Of a stretch of DNA of 64,000 nt, positions 51,000 through 63,588 are shown one piece after another. Every line of letters starts with the position of its first letter. Positions within the stretch are counted from its first letter, which is position 1. The stretch comes from Brienomyrus brachyistius (Eukaryota; Chordata; Actinopteri; Osteoglossiformes; Mormyridae). A program made the position numbers and the translations under genes. The stretch is from assembly GCF_023856365.1 (NCBI RefSeq), contig NC_064535.1, positions 12,482,363 to 12,546,362 of the forward strand, written 5' to 3'. The notes below the pieces were generated by a model. The model was not told the origin of the DNA, did not search any database, and worked only from the letters and a program-made list of their open reading frames with translations.

Positions 51000-53900
51000 A
51001 GCATTAAGTAAATCACTTCATATAGACCCCTTTATTAAGCTAAATTACAGTATTGTGCTTTCCAGTTAATTAAATGTAGAAGGGTATGAAAATGCATATA
51101 TGGTATTTACAGTTGGTGAAAAACAGTGGAAATTTATAGGCAGTGAGTTTGGTGTTAACTTTTTTACGAGCTGCAATGACTGATTAATAATTAAACCAGA
51201 GCTAACCGGGAACTGATTAGATTTATAAAAGCATGGTGCACATCACAACTTCTAAAAAAAGTAAATAAGTTGTAGTGTGACACGTGACCATGGGAGGTCG
51301 CTCGTCTACGTATTTTAAGCAAATATAAGAAGGTGGTGGCGTAGGGCGGCTGTGAAACGTGGAAAAATTACCCTCCAAGGGGCAGTAAAGTCATTCATTC
51401 GTGATCGCAGTTTAATTGACTTGGAGAATAGGACGGTAGGGTAAATAAATCTTAATTTTTTTGTACTATTGATCAGACTGACCATGTAAATACGATGTAC
51501 ATATAAATAAAGTGTGGTTTTTGATCATCTGATTTGTTTTGCTGATAATCTAATGTACCCCTCAAGTTTTATTTCAAATCTACTGCACATCAAAGCTATA
51601 CAGTCTAAAAGATTTTACTTATGATGCTTTTAGTGTGATTACAGTTAGGAATATGAAAGTTGGAATACATTTTGCTCAGCCGTGAATCTTTTAGGTATGG
51701 AGTAGACGAACGATGGTTGATTGTGCTTGAGGGTTGTCGCCGATAGGTGGCAGTATTGTACAATGCAGACGTAAAATGGTTGCGCTGTGGCTATCTGCGC
51801 AAAGTATTTTGGGAGTTGAAGTCGTACGCTTCTTAGTCACGTAAACGCTACAGTGTTCAGTGGCATTAGCTGTTCTAGAAATATGTTCAGGATTTGGCAT
51901 TATATTGTATGTTACGTTGTTTAAAGTTTTTTCTTTATTAAATTTTGAAAAAAAACTGAAGAACACAGGTTACATCTACTGTGAAATTGAATTTTGTAGG
52001 AAGTCATATATCGCCGTCGTCGGGAAAAGTAGCAAATTCTTAGGCTTTTGGCAAATATTGATTGATTTAGATTCATTACAATAACATGTCAAATTCTGAA
52101 CTGTGGGGCTCAATCATAAAGTCCCAGTGACAACGTACCAGTCCACAATCTTTGAAAATACAATGACAAGTTCGTTCGAAGTTCAATTGATTGCACCAGT
52201 GATTGTAAAATTAATTTGATATTTGACTCTTACCATGAATTTTGACACCAGTTAGAGATCCTTTAGCGACTCGGGAAAAGTAAGAAAGAATATTGTTCAT
52301 CAATAGCGGTACAAGAGAGCCGTTTTGTTGGTGGAATAACATATGGAAAAAATCCTAAATTTAACTGTGTATATAACAGCAAATGTCCAATGGATGATTC
52401 TAGCATTTTTAACGGCTAACATTGATAAAAGCATGATTACTAAGACTTAGGTTTGGTAGTTTTTAGATTGTTATATCTCGTTTTATTGCTAGATATATGT
52501 ATTATTATAGAATAGAATTTTATTCGTATAAGTAATTATTATAGAAGAGAACTGATCGATTAAATCGAATTTATTGGGTTAAATTTAACAGCGTAATTTT
52601 TGTTTATTTTGTATGAAAAATTAGTAATTACAATTTAATGTGTTGTGTGTGTACATATAAGGCTGTAATAAATTAAACTAGTTTCTTCTCAGAGACCTGT
52701 CCTTATCAAATGTAACTTTATGACTGCCTTTTTCACCTTGTGTATTTTTTTCCGTATCACAGCCGGCAGAATTTACCCTAAAATTTTGTTTAAGTCGGAA
52801 ATAATGCGTCATATAGCCTAGAATACAATGTCTGAATTGTATAAAATATTTATAATAGCAACGTGTTGAAAAGTTTTTTTAAGATAAAAATGTATCTTCT
52901 GTAAATATGAAAAACGTTTCACAATTATAAAAGCACTTGTAATTGTCAGTGAGTCTTGGAAAACTTAGTCCTCAAAATGAAAATTAATCTTGTTCCTAAA
53001 TTTAACTTTTTTTCTTCCAAATACTCTTGCTTCGAAATGCATTTAACTTCGGGGGGAAAAAATCCATAACAGATTTGATTATGGAAAGAACCTTTTATTT
53101 CCACCCAATCTCTAAAGGCGCTTCTGTCTGTGATCTCAGTGTTTCTTCACACAGCGAAGCCTTATATCCTCACAAGTCCATAGCCTAATTGATTTTTATT
53201 TTCATTCAATATTCCCCAAGAGCTCGCTTTCTTCTCCGCTTCTGGAACAAAACTTCTAAAAGGAAAGGGAAAAAAGTCTTCTCACACCGAAGAGACGGCA
53301 CAAAGGTTCTCAGAAAAGAACGGAGGTTTCACTTTGAAGTGTGTCCCCTGCTATCGAAAGGTCAAAATAATAAATGTAGACCCAATTGAAGCGTTCACTG
53401 GAGACAAAGGGGGCAAAACGTTACATTTTGGCAGAGGCAGCCCCTCATAGCGTGATAAACCCATTTAAAAAAGCAGAACCAAAGAGCCAACAGCATGGGT
53501 CCGCGAATAAATAAAAGATCTTTCAACTGATCAGACAGTCCTGGCTCCACCGTTCCCCTTTTCTCCCCGCGTCAGTCTCTCTCTCCCCGCCCTGCTCGCA
53601 GCTGCAGCGCCTCCACACTGCTTTTCACGGGGCAAAATAGAAATTTCCTCTAAATTACAACCTCATCAGGAAGAGAAAAAGTCACCTTTCATTAGCAACA
53701 GCTGCACGTTTGAGGTGTTGTTCCGAGTGAGGAACTAGCTTTATTTATGCAACTTGATTTGGTTTCCTATTTTCATGCAGATCGAAGTCTTGCCGAATTA
53801 AAATGCACCCAAAGTCCGCGGTGCGTTCCTCAGCCTCCGACCCGTCGAGTCACTACAGCTCCAAACGAAACAGGCGGCTTGGAATCGCACGAGGATTTCA

Positions 53901-55189
53901 AATATTTTCATAATCTCACATTCCTAGCATTAAAAATGTATCTGAACTTTACTGTTACGCATCGTTCCTTTTAATGTGTCCCCGCCCGTGTTAAAAAAAA
54001 TCTTTCAGGTAGGCTGTAAAATCCAAGCAGGCATTGACATTTATACTTTATATATTATTACTATTTCAAACTATTAAATACAAATGTTAAAAAAATGTTT
54101 AATATAAATGTACAGAGCAATAAAGTTACTTTACATACCTAATTTTTTGCAATATTCATCTTGTTCATTAAAATAAATTGCATTATTTTTATTTTCATAT
54201 GTTGACCTTATGGAAAAACTTGTAAGTCGGTCAGCAGCTACTCTTATAACTTATAAAAACTATATAACTATGCGCTTGAAAATCGGATTTTACGGCTTAT
54301 GGTTTGCAAAGGTAAACTCTAAAGAAGACTAAAAAATACAAGACTGGTTCCCTTGGCTTATGCACCTAATTGTTAAAACACAACAAACTTTCCGAATAAG
54401 GTCTGAGATCGCTCCCAAGCGGGTAGACAGAACGTCCTCGATTTCAACGACTTGGTAATTTCAAAATTACGCAGCCCATGTTATTCTGTTAATGTGCAAT
54501 TTATGCAGCCCATTAAATAACCTTTGCTTAACTGCCAATTGCAGCACTGAATACTTCTACAATAAAATTCTGTTACTTACATAAAACAGGCCTACTTGTA
54601 ATTAATTTTTAAAATGCGAACTATAATAAAAAAAAACCCTACTACAAAATATAGATAAATATCTACAAGTAAATATTTTCGAATTAAATTATAAAACAAA
54701 AAGAGGTAAAGGGTAAAATGTCCGGTCTACATATGGCAGTGGAATTTAAAAAGGTTATTTAAAATAGGCCTACTTGATTGATCTATTCTCTGAACAATAG
54801 ACTATTCCGCTATAGTTACATCTAAAAGGAACGCACTTATGACATTTTGTAGCGTGAAAGCGAATTACTATGGACATGTTATGAACTTATGATCCATTAC
54901 GACACGGCGAATTTGAAATGGTCATCTGCTGATGTGCCGGGCCGTGCTGCAGTACCTCCCTTTTCCGCAGGAGGGCCTCGTGCGTGTGGCAGCACTTAGA
55001 AAGTGAAAGCATGAAACCTTTAGATCCAGTGCAGGTATACCTGGTACCTCACTTGCATCGATATCGGGGCATCCCCGGGATAATTAAAATTTCGCGGAAG
55101 ACAGGAGAGTCACACTGATCCTGAGAGGTTAACTCCATACGCAAGTCCGTGTTTGCCCACTTCCTGTCTGACTTCCGATCTCGAAAATC
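51000..55189. other. AT-rich echs1-fuom intergenic interval
   Basis: About 4.2 kb with no exon recognised on either strand. A GTCACGTG-type E-box is at 51281-51288 (reverse). From 52.2 to 54.9 kb the sequence is strongly AT-rich, apart from a GC-richer island at about 53530-53640 and 53800-53890. No transposon ends were found. It may hold regulatory DNA, but nothing specific can be claimed. Confidence 0.45.
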
Positions 55190-56778
55190 ATGGTTGTCCT
55201 TAAAGGCATTCCCTCGGTGCTCTCCCCGGAGCTGTTATACACTTTGGCAAAAATGGGCCACGGCGATGAACTTGGTAAGAAAACGCCAGCGTTTAATTAA
55301 TTGCAGTTTTAGAAGCGTTACACGAAAATGCCACTGTTTGCGAATATAATGTTATGATAAAGTTGTCGGTCTCCATCTCAGTTTACACGAGGGACTTTAA
55401 AATTCCGTGTTGTGTATTTACTAAATGACACATTAAAGACGTAACACTATTGTACTCACGACACAAGCAGACGAGGCTTAGGATGCATTTGTGAACGGTA
55501 TTAATAAACTGAGGCAAATCTCCTTTGACATATGATATTCATATTTTGATTAAAAAAGAATGTCTTTCTGTCATCATTAACGATATGCCGACCTGAAAGA
55601 ATCGTGGGCCCTTCGTGGGTTCATTCTCCTTAAGTTTATCGTTCAATTTTTAAACTGGTATCCACAACAGTTTTATGTCGTTCTGTAATAATAAGTGAAT
55701 ACAGGGAACTTACAAAAATCGTGTGCAGAATCTATGTATATTTGAATAAGATATAGTGGACGGTGTTTCGCTTTATTAATTGCGGCCATAAACCTCTCAC
55801 AGTTCTCGCTGATGCCAACTTCCCGTCATCCTCAACTTGCAAACACGGTCCAGTTGAGATAAGGGCGGACGGTATGTGAGAAGGAGGAAGAAGATTACAC
55901 TGCCTTGTTAACCGCTGTGTAAGCGGGTCCCGAGTGCACCGTGACGGAAACGTTGTCCTTTAATTTCAGGTCTGAACATTCCTGTGCTGTTAGAAGCCAT
56001 ACTGAAGCTCCTCCCCTTGGATTCCTACGTCGAAAGTCCTGTAGGTGTTACATCTGTCCTGACATGTATGACCAGTGTGACAGGCTGATCCTGGTCACCC
56101 CCCTGCTCCCTCCCCATGTGATGGTGTGCTGTGACAGGCTGCTGTCATGGACCTGGTGGACAGTGACAAGCAGAGAGGTGTGGCTGTACCTGTATGGGAC
56201 ACCTACAGCAGGCTTCTCCGAGAGGCGGGATGCCATGTGAGTCCTGTCGCTGATCTCATTGGCTGGCTTGTCCAGGGTGGTGAGCCGTGATTGGTCTGGG
56301 AATCATGGAGTACCCTGAATTCTTCTTTGTTGTCTGTGGCATCTGTCACTGCAGTTTCATAATCATTTCAGAGGCATTCTTTGCTGTAGATAATGGTTCT
56401 TCATACAATATTTGTTACACCAGTAAATGTGGACTACAGCCTGTGATCAATTCAGTTCAGATAATTTATTGAGAAATATGAAGCAAATATTTATCTTTTT
56501 ATTTGTTTCTTGTTTATTTTATTTATCTGTTTCTTTCTCTCTCTCTCTCTAGAAATCTCTAGAAAAAGTGGAGAGGTTCGCCTTTTATGAGCGAGCCAAA
56601 AAGTCCTATGCCATTGTGGCAACTGGGTAAGCCCCGCCCCCATGGCAGTTTGCCTGTCTGACGAGCACATGAGCCAGCCAATCATTGCTGCTGTTGCTCT
56701 CCTTGAGGCAGGGAGAGCTCCCTGTACGGTAACCTGATCATTACTAAGGGCGTCCTCCCCGCGGATGAGCTGTGCTGA
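55190..56778 (+). CDS. fuom: Fucose mutarotase (FUOM), 6 coding exons
   Basis: Interconverts alpha- and beta-L-fucose, feeding the fucose salvage pathway; RbsD/FucU fold, cytosolic. Coding exons: 55190-55274, 55803-55871, 55970-56040, 56138-56236, 56553-56626 and 56712-56778, total 465 bases (154 residues, the same as human). Recognised by MVVLKGIPSVLSPELLYTLA with MGHGDE (family catalytic His24), LADANFP, EIRADG, LKLLPLDSYVESP, FYERAKKSYAIVATGE and SLYGNLIITKGVL. All junction phases match. An ATTAAA at 56900-56905 is the likely poly(A) signal. The next gene, prap1, is convergent. Confidence 0.96.
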
Positions 56779-56899
56779 CCGGCGTGGATCTGCTGTCTGA
56801 CGGGAGGTGTGGTCCTGCTGCTGTGGGGGCCAAAAGGCAGAGCCCTTCAGAAGGAGATTGTGCCATTTGAGGGAACATGGAAAATGTCAATGATTATAA

Positions 56900-56905
56900 A
56901 TTAAA
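56900..56905 (+). terminator. Poly(A) signal of fuom (ATTAAA)
   Basis: ATTAAA 121 bases after the fuom stop; no AATAAA is nearer. Confidence 0.5.
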
Positions 56906-56972
56906 GTGTGACTTGATTATGGATATGTGTCTATTTATTATTGGAGTATGTAGAAAAATGTTTCATTATCTC

Positions 56973-56978
56973 TTTATT
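56973..56978 (-). terminator. Poly(A) signal of prap1
   Basis: TTTATT on the plus strand, AATAAA on the minus strand, 113 bases past the prap1 stop. A second copy is at 56934-56939. Confidence 0.5.
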
Positions 56979-57090
56979 TGCATAGTTGCACACTCTTCCA
57001 TTAGATAAACATGCACTTAGAAGTCATCTGTTCTCCCCTTATTGATACATGTGAGTGAGATTCCCTTTGCCTTGCGAGGCCTTCCCCTGC

Positions 57091-59117
57091 CTATGGGTGG
57101 TACAGGTGGTCTCGGTCCTCTTCTGGGTGGGTGTAGATCTTGGGCCTGGGCTCCTCTTCTTGCTTTGGCTCTGGCTGAAGTGGAGGCTTCCAGGAAAGAG
57201 GGTCACCATGGTGCAGGAGGTCTCGGTCTTCCTCTGGGTGATTGTACATAGGGAAACTGGGCTCCTCCACCAGTTTCAGAGGAACTGACTGATGGGCAGC
57301 CTGAGCTAGCTGCTCCAAAGAGGGGTGGTAGAGCTCATCTCGGTCCTCCTCAGCCAGGTGGTATTTCCTGGGGCTTCCTCCTGCATTTTTCACCACCCTG
57401 AAGAACATATCAGGATCATGGTCTTTAAATATCTGGGTTTGATCCTCCATGGGCTCCAGTTTCTTCATCCCCAAAGCCACCTTCTGATTCAGCCCCTTAG
57501 ACCTGCATGAAAGCAGCACATTCATCAGGACCCCAGGTGCCTGCTGGGCTTTCTGGGCAGAAGGTGAATGTGTGTTTCTCCTGGGCTCCTAAGCTACCAA
57601 ACAAGGAGCATCATTTGGCCTGAAGTGTCTTAGTTATGGGAAGCAGTGACTCCTAGCACTGTGAGTGGTGTGAAAGCTGGAATGAGTACCTGAGTGTTTC
57701 CTGGAACTGGCTCTCCATGACTTTAGCCTGTGGAAACACAACACATAGAGAGGGTTCCTGCTGTAGACCAGAACACAGAGCTTCCCCCCATGGTTACTGT
57801 AAAATTCCCACTCTGGGCTGATGTTTCATTCCCTGGCTGGTGTCGTTTTTCCTTACTCCAACCGCCCTCCGTGGTGTGCATCATGCACCATGTTTAAATC
57901 TGTACTGTCCATGTCTTTGGGACAGGTAAGTACCTGGTATGTGATTTACCACGCTGCCTAGGTAGCGGTTGCTCTGAGGTACCACTCTGAGGCATATGAC
58001 TGTCTAACTGGGTGTACTGCAGGATGGCACACTGTTCTAGCTGATAATCATACCCATAAGCGGCTGTATGACAGCTAAGAAGGGCAGCCCAGTTGATGCT
58101 GTGATTATGGAGAACATGTATGTAGCATGAGGATGTCGACTGAGTACACACCCATGATGGGTAAGGCTTGGCTATTCCTGTATGGAGGAGTGCGGAGATG
58201 CTGACCAGCAGGGCAACCCTACGAGACAAAGAGAGAGAGAGAGAGAGAATCGGTATGATGAGCGAGGCTGCCCTGCCATGAGGGTCTGCATCTGTTCAGT
58301 AACTGGAAGAGTGCTGATAAAGGTGGCAGTAGGAAGTAATGGGTACACATTAAATTAAAGATGCCTGCCTATTGGATACTTATCGAATTAAAGATGCAAT
58401 GAGTCCAAGATTTTTGATGAAGTAAAGATGCAGTGAGTACTCAGTAGTTATTCAATTAAAGATGGAGTGAGTATAAGATATTCGATGAATTAAAGATACA
58501 GAGAGTACTCAGTCATTGAATTAAAGGTGCAGTGAGTACAGGAAATATAATAAGTTAAAGGTGCAGTGAGTACAGGATAATTAATGGATTGAAGATGCTG
58601 TGAAAACTGGCTACTTATTGAATTTAAGATGGGGTCAGTACAGGCAAGTATTAAATTGCTGGAAGACTCAATAACACTAATTTAATCTAAAAGGCTTCAT
58701 AACCAGGGCTGTATCGGCGCGCTCCATTGGCATAAAGCCTGTGATCTCTGCACTCTGCACTTTCATTTCAAATCTCACTCTAGTTTACATTCTGATTCTT
58801 AGGATTCGAGTCTTGGGAAGCTGAAGCCAGCAAGTGCCAAGAACAGCAATGGTCTCAGTTATTTATTTAAAAATTTTAAATTCATCGAAAGAGATGTAAA
58901 CTCCAAGCAAATAAAGGAATTTTACATGCTGGCTTTCGTGTATTTTTTCCATTTCAGTGTCTTGTAATGGTATTTATAGTTAATGAGTTCACATGTATAA
59001 CGACACTAGATAAAGTAATCTTGTAGTTAGATCTGCTGTCTCATTAAATATTTAGCAAGACATTCCTCCTCAGAGAAGCTCAGTACAATTAAAACTCAGA
59101 GGGTCTTACCTGAACAT
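57091..59117 (-). CDS. prap1: Proline-rich acidic protein 1-like (PRAP1), 4 coding exons
   Basis: Secreted, intrinsically disordered epithelial protein; mammalian PRAP1 is made in gut and uterus and has been tied to lipid transport. Exons on the minus strand: 59110-59117, 58152-58218, 57690-57727 and 57091-57502, total 525 bases (174 residues), phases 2, 0, 2. Exon 1 codes only ATG TTC AG. Exon 2 gives the signal peptide (RVALLVSISALLHTGIA). The rest is acidic and proline-rich, with the motif EEDRDELYHP in mid-protein, PEEDRDLLHH, and PEEDRDHLYHP at the very C-terminus. Human PRAP1 ends in PEEDQDHIYHPQ and has an earlier DHDSLYHP. That match, plus the position beside FUOM, supports the name. 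The exon 2 donor (TGG|GTGTGT) is weak and was chosen by phase. Confidence 0.87.
58222..58246. repeat. (GA)n microsatellite
   Basis: About eleven GA units, directly upstream of prap1 exon 2. On the minus strand it forms the (TC)n polypyrimidine tract of that 3' splice site. Confidence 0.85.
58350..58645. repeat. Degenerate 34-36 bp tandem repeat, about 8 copies
   Basis: The core GAATTAAAGATGCAGTGAGT is followed by ACAGGATA-like spacers and recurs with substitutions and small length changes. It lies within prap1 intron 1. Confidence 0.85.
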
Positions 59118-61573
59118 TGTGTTCCTCGCTTGTGTGGACCTTGCAGAACGCGTCTTCAGGAGTGCTGTGTGAAATATGCACACCACAGTAAAACGGACAA
59201 AGGTTAGGTGATGGTACCAGGTCATTGTACCTTCGTGGTAAACACCCTTTAAATTCACGTCATTCGTTGGACCAAGAGGCTGTGCGGTTGGCAGACCAAG
59301 CTTTCCTCTCCAATCTGAGTGTACTGTTAGGAGCATGGATACCTCAGCAGATTTAGAGGGTCCTGTGCTTGACTACGTAAAACTATATGTAAAAGTTGAC
59401 CAGCTGAGTCCTCTGTGACTGTGACTCTTTATGCTCGACTGGTTGGTAGAAACAAAATCTTGGTCTGGATTTGTAGCTTCTGGACCTGAACTGTCCAACA
59501 CTGTGATGCTTTGTGCTACACCGTCTAATAGATGGGGGAGAAGCGTTCTTAAAACAAAGATTATGAAACCATTTGCTAAAATGGCAGCTTGGGTGGCAAG
59601 TCCTCCTTCCCGTTTCCCCTCTGAGGAATTCCCAGGAGACGCCTCTCATGTTCACGCTCTCACGGTTCCTTGTGGACTTTCGCTGATTCTGCGCCTTCTG
59701 TCGGCCATCAGAGCCGTGGACGGGCTTCTCGTTAGACGCCCTGACACTGTATCTGACTTTAAAAGGCCTGTGCTGGCTGCATTTCCCTGCTGCCATATCT
59801 CTCCATGACCAGCTTTACAATGGCAGTTAAAACAAACTTTCCATCATAAACCCGCTTTATTGTGTAATAGTCACCAGATTATTGTTTAGCATAGTCGTCC
59901 TGGGAACCCAGCATTAGGACACCAGATCAGGCTGTCAGTTAGGTTTCACACACTGCCAGTGGGGAAGACTTTGAACCAGTAATAAAAACCACTAACACTG
60001 TGATATAAAGTCCAATATAAGCAGTTATTTTCAGATGGGTTTAAAACCCTTCGACGGAACTGAGTATTGACTGGGAGAATTCATATGTCTCATGTGTCCT
60101 GTATGAGGACCCTTACAGACTCGTAATGAGAGTGATGCGTGTAATGATTGATTTGTCAGGCCGATCCTGGTGTTTCACTGTAACCCCCTCGCTATTCCAG
60201 CACTCCAAGCCGCCAGCCGCTTGCTCCAGCACGTGGTTTATGTACGGCAGTCTACCAGAGCCAGGCAGACAGCTCACTCTCCCAGCACCTCAGTCCCCGG
60301 TCACCCAGAAACTACAGAGGTTAATGGATATCTGGGGCAGGGTAGGGGGATGGATACCCTGCAGATTCAGGGGGGGACAGCACTTTAATATAAAATTATA
60401 CATGAAATTTGGCTGGGGGGAGGACAAGGTGACATGTAGTCATGGGGCCCTGAATTCTTAGTTGTGCCCACTGTTTACTGGGGTAAGTGTTACTAGGGTA
60501 AGGAAGTGCTTCTCAGCTGAATGAATGCAGCAGGATCTCATGGGAATGCAGGATTCCTCTGTCGTCTGTCTTGTAACTTTGTGCTTCTTGCTCACGTCAT
60601 TTTGTACCATTTTTTTGCCCTTCTGAGCTCAGCTACTGTTAACGTGATAAATATGTTTTTTTATAACATGCTGTAATTGTCCAAATGTCCATTTTTCATT
60701 CAGCATTCGGAAGCTGTCGGTTTCAGTATCGGCTGCTTTGGTTAATGTTTAAACATCCCGGTGAGAAAGTGTGAGGGATCGTGCCGGAATCCCTCGGGGT
60801 GGCGGCAGCGGGAACATGTGACCGCGGCATTTCATGGAAAACCTTCCCAGTTATGGAGTGGGGAGGTTCGCGGCCGCGATGCCATTAGTGCCATCAAAGG
60901 GAGTCTGGTTACATGTGCGGGGAGCAGGAAGCCCCCAGCGTGAGGCTTTAAAGACTGACCCACGGTGCCTCGGGACAGAAGAGCACAGCACTTTCATGTT
61001 TAAAGGCTCGTGCTTTGAAACGCCTCGATGCTGATGGCCTGTAAAAAGGCTGACAGGCGCACGGCAATAGGTGCCCCTGCCGCATCTGTTCTCCATGAGC
61101 GCGTCTGCTCAGTCCGTCTCCCAGAATGCTCTGCCGCAGCCGTGCTGGGGTCCTGCTTTACATCCAGCCTGCTGCAGACTGGTCTTGTCTGTTCAATGAC
61201 TGGAGGACAGCTGCTCTGCTCCCCGCACCTACATGATGAACATACTGCAAAAAGACAGACTCTCTCTGGATATATGCAGTATTTATGGCTATAATCACCC
61301 ATTCTGTGACATAGAATGTCTGGGAAAAATAGCATAGAATTTATTATTCTTGTATTTAAATGTTATTTTTTTTATTTCTAGCATCATAATATTCTGTTTT
61401 TCAGGATATTTTCTTTGTGTACTGTGTAGCCCTTAAATTTGTTTGTGTCGCACTTTGTATTGTCTTTGCACCTTGTCTGTTTGGTAATATATCTGCGCTC
61501 GTCTGTGTATGTATGTTCTTTGTTGCCGCTGTATGTGCCAGAATTCCCCCCTGGTTTCAATAAGTCGATCTTA
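59118..61573. other. prap1 upstream region, no further gene recognised
   Basis: Open frames at 59431-59808 (plus) and 59383-59796 (minus) overlap each other on opposite strands and neither has a known domain. A GC-richer patch at 60.75-61.2 kb has several short frames but no splice-bounded exon of a protein I recognise. Confidence 0.45.
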
Positions 61574-61706
61574 TTCCATCCACCCATCCGTCCATCCATT
61601 TTTTGTAACTGCTCGTCCTATTAGGGGTCACGAGTGGTCCGGAGATTATCCCAGGCGCAAGACAGGGAACAACCCAGGATGGGGTGCCAACCCAGCACAG
61701 CAATCT
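61574..61706 (-). mobile_element. Truncated SINE, same family as 21336 and 35665
   Basis: On the plus strand it begins with CCATCC repeats, then GGGTCACGAGTGGTCCGGAG, a degenerate ATTATCCCAGGCGCAAGACA and GGGAACAACCCAGGATGGGG. In reverse this matches the 3' half of the SINE body and tail. The tRNA-like head is missing. Confidence 0.75.
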
Positions 61707-62612
61707 TAATCTTAATGTTGTGGGCGATGAAAGAGAGAGGCAGAGCAGGAGAGGAGAGGAGAGCCACACTGACTGCCCTTCACCCATGTTGTCATTCTGC
61801 AAATCATAGTGAAGTTGGACTACAGGGGCTGGAGCTTGGGAGGCGGGGCTCAGTGCACCTGGATGTCTGTCAGCTCCAGCGGCCTATCCGTGACAAGCAG
61901 AGGCGGGCTTAGACTCTGGGCATTCTCACACTTGGCCTGGTTGTCTTGTACCATGCGCGAGCATTACTGTCCCCCCTCCTCACTCCCATGTTGGTCTGTG
62001 CTCACATTGTGCTTAATGTTCTGGGCCTGAGCATATTTTCATCATCCCCATATGACTTCTTATGTAGATGAAAAAATAGGAAGAAAAGCATTGTCGCACA
62101 GCACAGTGGAGTTCATAATATGTCCTTAGTTTATGGTTTATTTAGAGTTGTCTTATTGATTTACCAAGTTGATCTTATTTGATTCACCAAGTGCACAACA
62201 CAGCAATTTTTATTTAATTGTGCTGCACGTATATTTCAGAGTTTTTGTGCATTGCATCATTTTGTTCCAGGATAGTCTGGTCAGCTGCAATTTCCAGCAA
62301 ACACTGCATCTGCACCACAGACCAAAGTGATCCATTTGCCTCAATGTTTGTTATTCATTTGTTGCTACCGAATCTGTACAGTCTACCCGATCCGGTCTGG
62401 GCCCTGTTTTTTTGACATTGTGGGGATAATGTTTCATGTGCCCACAAAGATCTGTGACTGCAATCAAAAGAGTAAAAATGGCAAAAGTCTCATATTTTGT
62501 TTGGTTACTTATGGTTAAGGTTAGGACTGGATGGGGGCTAATGACGTCATGTTGGGATTAGAGTTTTAAATGAAGAAATAAATGGAGAGTCCCAACAAAG
62601 ATATAATTACAA

Positions 62613-62646
<34 letters not shown>

Positions 62647-62661
62647 ATGTGTGTGTGTGTG
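62613..62661. repeat. (GT)n microsatellite
   Basis: About 23 GT units with one CAT interruption. Confidence 0.95.
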
Positions 62662-63246
62662 TGATTTCCAGTAAATTCTGAATATGCCAGCGGCAGATTT
62701 TTGAAATGAGGGAAGTATACTGTGGATCTTGGCAGTATGACCAAGACAAAGTCTTTTTGTCTTATTTTAGTAGGTCAGCTACTTATATGCAAATTTTGCT
62801 CTCCCTCATCAAAGGCCTTCTTTAGAATAAAGTCAACACGAGTGGCAGTTTCTACCGTGTTGCTTCTAGCTCGGCTAAAACACACACCAAGCCTAACTGG
62901 CAAGCTAATTACCAAACTAGTCTACTAAAAATCACGGAACTTGAAAATTAAACGGTCAAGCTCAAAACATAAAGATAGCTACTTCATTTATAACATTGAC
63001 AAATGTCAATGGCTAAAGATGACATCCACGATGATAAACCGTTATTCTGGGTTTCAACAAAAAGTTTCATTCCGCAGAAAGAATGAACGCTTTGAGCCAA
63101 CACCGCCGAGACCATGTGACTGAACCTGAGCGTTAATGTTCTTGTTAGTTAATTCTGTCTTGCGCAGAGAAGCCTGGGTACCAGGCAGGTCTAAGATGTC
63201 TGACTGCAAGTCTATCTGTCCAACCAATGTCGCCTAATCAAACACA

Positions 63247-63531
63247 ATGTATGAAGCGCTGACAGAATCCCAGTGGAGAATAGCGTCCGGTTTGGCTCCG
63301 AAAAAGCGTAATCGGAGTATATTCACTAATAAGCTTTCGTCTATTCTTGAGTTAGACAAAGTCTACAAGAGTCTTCCACAGAATTCCATTAAAGCCTGGC
63401 GTCAGTGGGTGTCTGTGAGCTGTATTTATGCTGGTTTCGAATGGAAAATTAACGTGTATGTTGGCAAAAGTAGCTTCTGTGAAATGATTCACGTTGTGGT
63501 TAAATTAGCAGATAAAATGAATTTACATTGA
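63247..63531 (+). other. Unassigned open reading frame, 94 residues
   Basis: Starts MYEALTESQWRIAS. It has a lysine/arginine-rich N-terminal third, then SIKAWRQWVSVS and a hydrophobic-mixed end. No signal peptide, repeat or known motif. The reading frame is ATG to TGA with no obvious splice sites. It might be a relic of a mobile element gene or chance. I cannot decide from sequence alone. Confidence 0.2.
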
Positions 63532-63569
63532 TACACTGACTGATTCAGATCTTTTGGCAATTTTTTTTT

Positions 63570-63588
63570 GGGGGGGGGGGGGGGGGGG
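63570..63588. repeat. 19-base G run
   Basis: Poly-T directly followed by poly-G. Confidence 0.9.

Noticed and set aside
59383..59808. Opposing 125- and 137-residue frames upstream of prap1
   Set aside because: They overlap almost entirely on opposite strands, have no known domain and no splice partner. At least one must be chance, and neither is supported.
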